Source: Candidatus Komeilibacteria bacterium (GTDB lineage: Bacteria > Patescibacteriota > Patescibacteriia > UBA1558). From it: a DNA stretch of 19,865 bases. Location of the stretch: the NCBI GenBank assembly GCA_024654345.1, contig JANLIN010000109.1:1-19865 (forward strand). The letters are read 5' to 3'. Shown in pieces: positions 17,609 to 19,865 of this stretch. The notes under the pieces were generated by a model that saw only the letters and a list, made by a program, of their open reading frames with translations, was not told the DNA's origin and ran no database searches. Made by a program: the position numbers and the translations under genes. Position 1 is the first letter of the stretch. Each line of letters opens with the position of its first letter.

Positions 17609-19669
17609 ATGAAAGTATACAAAATCAAAGCCGATGACGGCGCTGGTAAACCCAAGGTGGAATATCGCGCCGAATTGAATGATGAGCAGTATCGAGTTGT
17701 CACCGAAGCGGACGGCCCTTGTTTGGTATTGGCCGGTGCCGGTTCGGGTAAAACCAGAACGGTGGTTTATCGAGTTGCTCATTTATTGGAACAGGGGATT
17801 CCGGCTCAACAAATTTTACTTTTGACTTTTACCAACAAGGCCGCTCGGGAAATGATTACCAGGGTGGAAAGTTTACTGCATAATTATCCGGAAGGATTGT
17901 GGGCGGGGACATATCACCATATTGCCAACCGGATTTTGCGTAAGTACGCCAAAGTAATTGATTATGAATCAAATTTTAATATTTTGGATTCGGAGGATTC
18001 GCGTAGCTTGATTAAAATGACTGTTAAAGAATTGGAGATAGATGCTACACAAAAAAGATTTCCCTCCGCCGCGGTTTTGCAGGATCTAATCAGCTATAGT
18101 AGAAATTCCGGGAAAGAGCTGGAAGATGTTATCCTGCAACGTCACCCAAGATGGATTGAATTACTGGACAAGATTCAAAGTGTGGCCAATCTTTACGACA
18201 AAAAAAAGAAGAGCGCTAATGTCATGGATTTTGATGACTTACTGGTCAATTGGCTACGCTTGTTAAAAGAGGCGGAGTCGGTACGTCGTAAATTGGCCGA
18301 GCAATTTCGCTATATCTTGGTGGATGAGTATCAGGATTCCAATCACCTGCAAGCGCAAATTATTCGTTTGTTGGCTTCTCACCATGGTAATGTGCTGGTG
18401 GTCGGTGATGACGCGCAGAGTATCTATTCCTTCCGGGCGGCGGATATAGACAATATTCTGGAGTTCCCTCAGCTGTTTCCGGACAGCAAAACTTTCAAAA
18501 TGGAAACCAACTACCGTTCCACACCGGATATTTTACGGCTGGCCAATGACGTGATCGCCAATAATCAAAGACAGTTTGTGAAAGAACTGCGCAGTGTCAA
18601 AAAACAACTAGCCAAGCCGCAAGTCGTTACTTGTGGCAGTCCGCGGCAAGAAGCTCAGTTCATAACTTCATTGATGCTACAATTACGTGACGAAGGCGTG
18701 CCGCTTAATGAAATGGCGGTGCTTTTTCGAGCGGCCCACCACTCACAGGTACTGGAAATGGAACTGAACAAAAAAGATATACCCTACGAATATCGGGGTG
18801 GCGTTCGCTTTTTTGAAAGAGCTCATATCAAAGATGTCGTGGCTTTCTTAAAACTAGTTCACAATGTCAAAGACGATATCAGCTGGACGCGCGTTTTATC
18901 TTTGCAGGTGGGGGTCGGCCCCGTTACGGCAGAGAGAATTATTGAGACGGTGAAAAACAGCCATCTCACGGGACCAGATGACCTGGCGAATATTGATATT
19001 TCATCGGTCTTGAGCGCAAAAGCCGCTACTGGCTGGCAGAATTTGCAAAGGATCTTCCTAGCTTTGCACAAAGAAAGAGATTGGGAGAGTCCGGCGGTAC
19101 TTGTCAGAGCCGTGTGCCGATCGGAGTATCGCAACTATTTGGAAATGCAGTACCCTGACTGGAGCGATAGATTGGAAGACTTGGAACAGCTGGCCTTATT
19201 CGCGGAGAGTTATGATAGTACCGGTGCTTTTATCAGTGAGGTAACTTTGCAAGAGGGGTTTGGCGTGACCAAGGGTCAGGTTGATAATTACGATGACGAG
19301 AGAGTGGTACTCACTACCATCCATCAAGCCAAGGGATTGGAGTGGAAAGTGGTTTTTGTCATGAATCTGGTCAACAATGCTTTTCCCAACCAGCGTGCCT
19401 TGCATGAGGAGGGCGGTCTGGAAGAGGAACGGCGCTTGTTTTATGTGGCGGTGACGCGGGCGCAAGATCAGTTGTATTTATCGTACCCGGTGACCGACAA
19501 TTATGATGGTTATTTGAACGAGGTTTCAACATTTGTGCGCGAGCTGAATGAATCTCACTTTGAGGAGGCAAGAGTATCTTTGGGAGGCGATAAATTTCAA
19601 GAAGAGATTATTGAGGTGGATGAAGAGGGCAATAGAAGTAGCTGGTTGCCGCGGATTGAAGATCTGTAA
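17609..19669 (+). CDS. UvrD/PcrA/Rep-type 3'-5' DNA helicase
   Basis: This 686-residue superfamily 1A helicase unwinds DNA in repair and replication restart. All motifs are present: Q motif LNDEQ (23-27), Walker A GAGSGKT (43-49), Ia LTFTNKAAR (72-80), Walker B VDEYQDSN (238-245), III GDDAQSIYSFR (266-276), IV METNYRS (298-304), V TIHQAKGLEW (570-579) and VI EERRLFYVAVTRAQ (606-619). It is slightly shorter than E. coli UvrD (720 aa) and ends with an acidic tail. A 20-residue N-terminal extension before the Q motif has no clear domain. It is the last gene of the unit starting at fxsA. No Shine-Dalgarno is evident, and no clear terminator follows. Whether it is the UvrD or the PcrA ortholog cannot be decided from motifs. 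Confidence 0.95.
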   Translation: MKVYKIKADDGAGKPKVEYRAELNDEQYRVVTEADGPCLVLAGAGSGKTRTVVYRVAHLLEQGIPAQQILLLTFTNKAAREMITRVESLLHNYPEGLWAGTYHHIANRILRKYAKVIDYESNFNILDSEDSRSLIKMTVKELEIDATQKRFPSAAVLQDLISYSRNSGKELEDVILQRHPRWIELLDKIQSVANLYDKKKKSANVMDFDDLLVNWLRLLKEAESVRRKLAEQFRYILVDEYQDSNHLQAQIIRLLASHHGNVLVVGDDAQSIYSFRAADIDNILEFPQLFPDSKTFKMETNYRSTPDILRLANDVIANNQRQFVKELRSVKKQLAKPQVVTCGSPRQEAQFITSLMLQLRDEGVPLNEMAVLFRAAHHSQVLEMELNKKDIPYEYRGGVRFFERAHIKDVVAFLKLVHNVKDDISWTRVLSLQVGVGPVTAERIIETVKNSHLTGPDDLANIDISSVLSAKAATGWQNLQRIFLALHKERDWESPAVLVRAVCRSEYRNYLEMQYPDWSDRLEDLEQLALFAESYDSTGAFISEVTLQEGFGVTKGQVDNYDDERVVLTTIHQAKGLEWKVVFVMNLVNNAFPNQRALHEEGGLEEERRLFYVAVTRAQDQLYLSYPVTDNYDGYLNEVSTFVRELNESHFEEARVSLGGDKFQEEIIEVDEEGNRSSWLPRIEDL

Positions 19670-19684
19670 TAATACTATACGGTG

Positions 19685-19722
19685 TCAATCTGGTTTCGTT
19701 ATTCGGTGTCGCTCGGGTATCG
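19685..19722 (+). repeat. 38-bp direct repeat, copy 1
   Basis: The copy starts TCAATC and carries GGTTTCGTTATTCGGTGTCG followed by CTCGGGTATCG. It differs from the copy at 19804 at one position. The word CGGTGTC also occurs just before and just after it. Confidence 0.85.
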
Positions 19723-19803
19723 GTGTCGAGGCCCGCTTGAAAACCTATTGTTAACCCACAGAATAGACGGGTTGCGTCACCGTCCCCGACACCGTCACCG
19801 AGT

Positions 19804-19841
19804 TCAATCGGGTTTCGTTATTCGGTGTCGCTCGGGTATCG
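19804..19841 (+). repeat. 38-bp direct repeat, copy 2
   Basis: This is the second copy, offset by 119 bp from the first, with one substitution. Between the copies a GACACCG (about 19786) gives the reverse complement of CGGTGTC. The window ends 24 bp later, so further copies cannot be excluded. Confidence 0.85.
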
Positions 19842-19865
19842 TTATCGCCTCCTCACTTCCTCGCT

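Noticed and set aside
19685..19841. Terminal direct repeats considered as a CRISPR array
   Set aside because: Only two copies, about 81 bp apart, no typical repeat palindrome and no cas gene nearby.

Overview
The window looks like a chromosomal stretch of a small-genome bacterium, most probably a member of the Candidate Phyla Radiation (Patescibacteria). This is inferred from the gene content (RNase Y followed by YmdB, a short IF-2, a bacterial translin-family protein), from compact single-copy housekeeping genes mixed with short orphan proteins, and from several promoters that place transcription at or near the start codon. TGA is used as a stop, so no code change is visible. No IS element, integrase, phage module or CRISPR array was found.

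Layout. 1-481: the C-terminal part of a C39-like cysteine peptidase (+), cut by the window edge. 569-5212: a minus-strand block, in transcription order DHH phosphoesterase, clpP, rny, ymdB and hup, with its own promoters before rny and hup and a terminator after hup. 5213-5442: a repeat-rich divergent promoter region, followed by a 115-aa orphan (+) whose terminator also faces rbfA. 5818-8117: infB-rbfA (-), coupled by a TAATG overlap. 8181-9308: an accessory patch with a possible tiny membrane peptide, a 173-aa orphan (-) with an operator-like dyad in its promoter, and two near-identical palindromes around that orphan. 9309-10236: tRNA-Arg(TCG) and tRNA-Lys(CTT) embedded in inverted and direct repeats. 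10237-13683: ruvB (+), a Na+/Ca2+ exchanger (-) and queA (+) from facing leaderless promoters, and a 93-aa orphan (+).

13700-14907 is the least ordinary region. It holds a 95-aa single-pass membrane protein (-), a multi-stem RNA-like element, and about 670 bp without a recognised gene. Within that gap the minus strand shows a possible short transcription unit: promoter, two tiny ORFs with Shine-Dalgarno sites, and a run of hairpins. It contains a 14-nt exact complement of the bacterial 16S rRNA 3' tail.

14908-19669: ychF (-), a 110-aa protein with an Sm/Hfq-like sequence pattern (-), then fxsA, a translin-family gene and a UvrD/PcrA-type helicase (+). The window ends in a 38-bp direct repeat.

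Functionally the window is dominated by information processing: translation initiation and ribosome maturation (infB, rbfA, ychF), RNA turnover (rny, DHH enzyme, ymdB), protein quality control (clpP), tRNA modification (queA), and DNA architecture and repair (hup, ruvB, the UvrD-like helicase). Promoters and RNA structures were identified by eye and are predictions. Family assignments rest on visible motifs, not on database searches.
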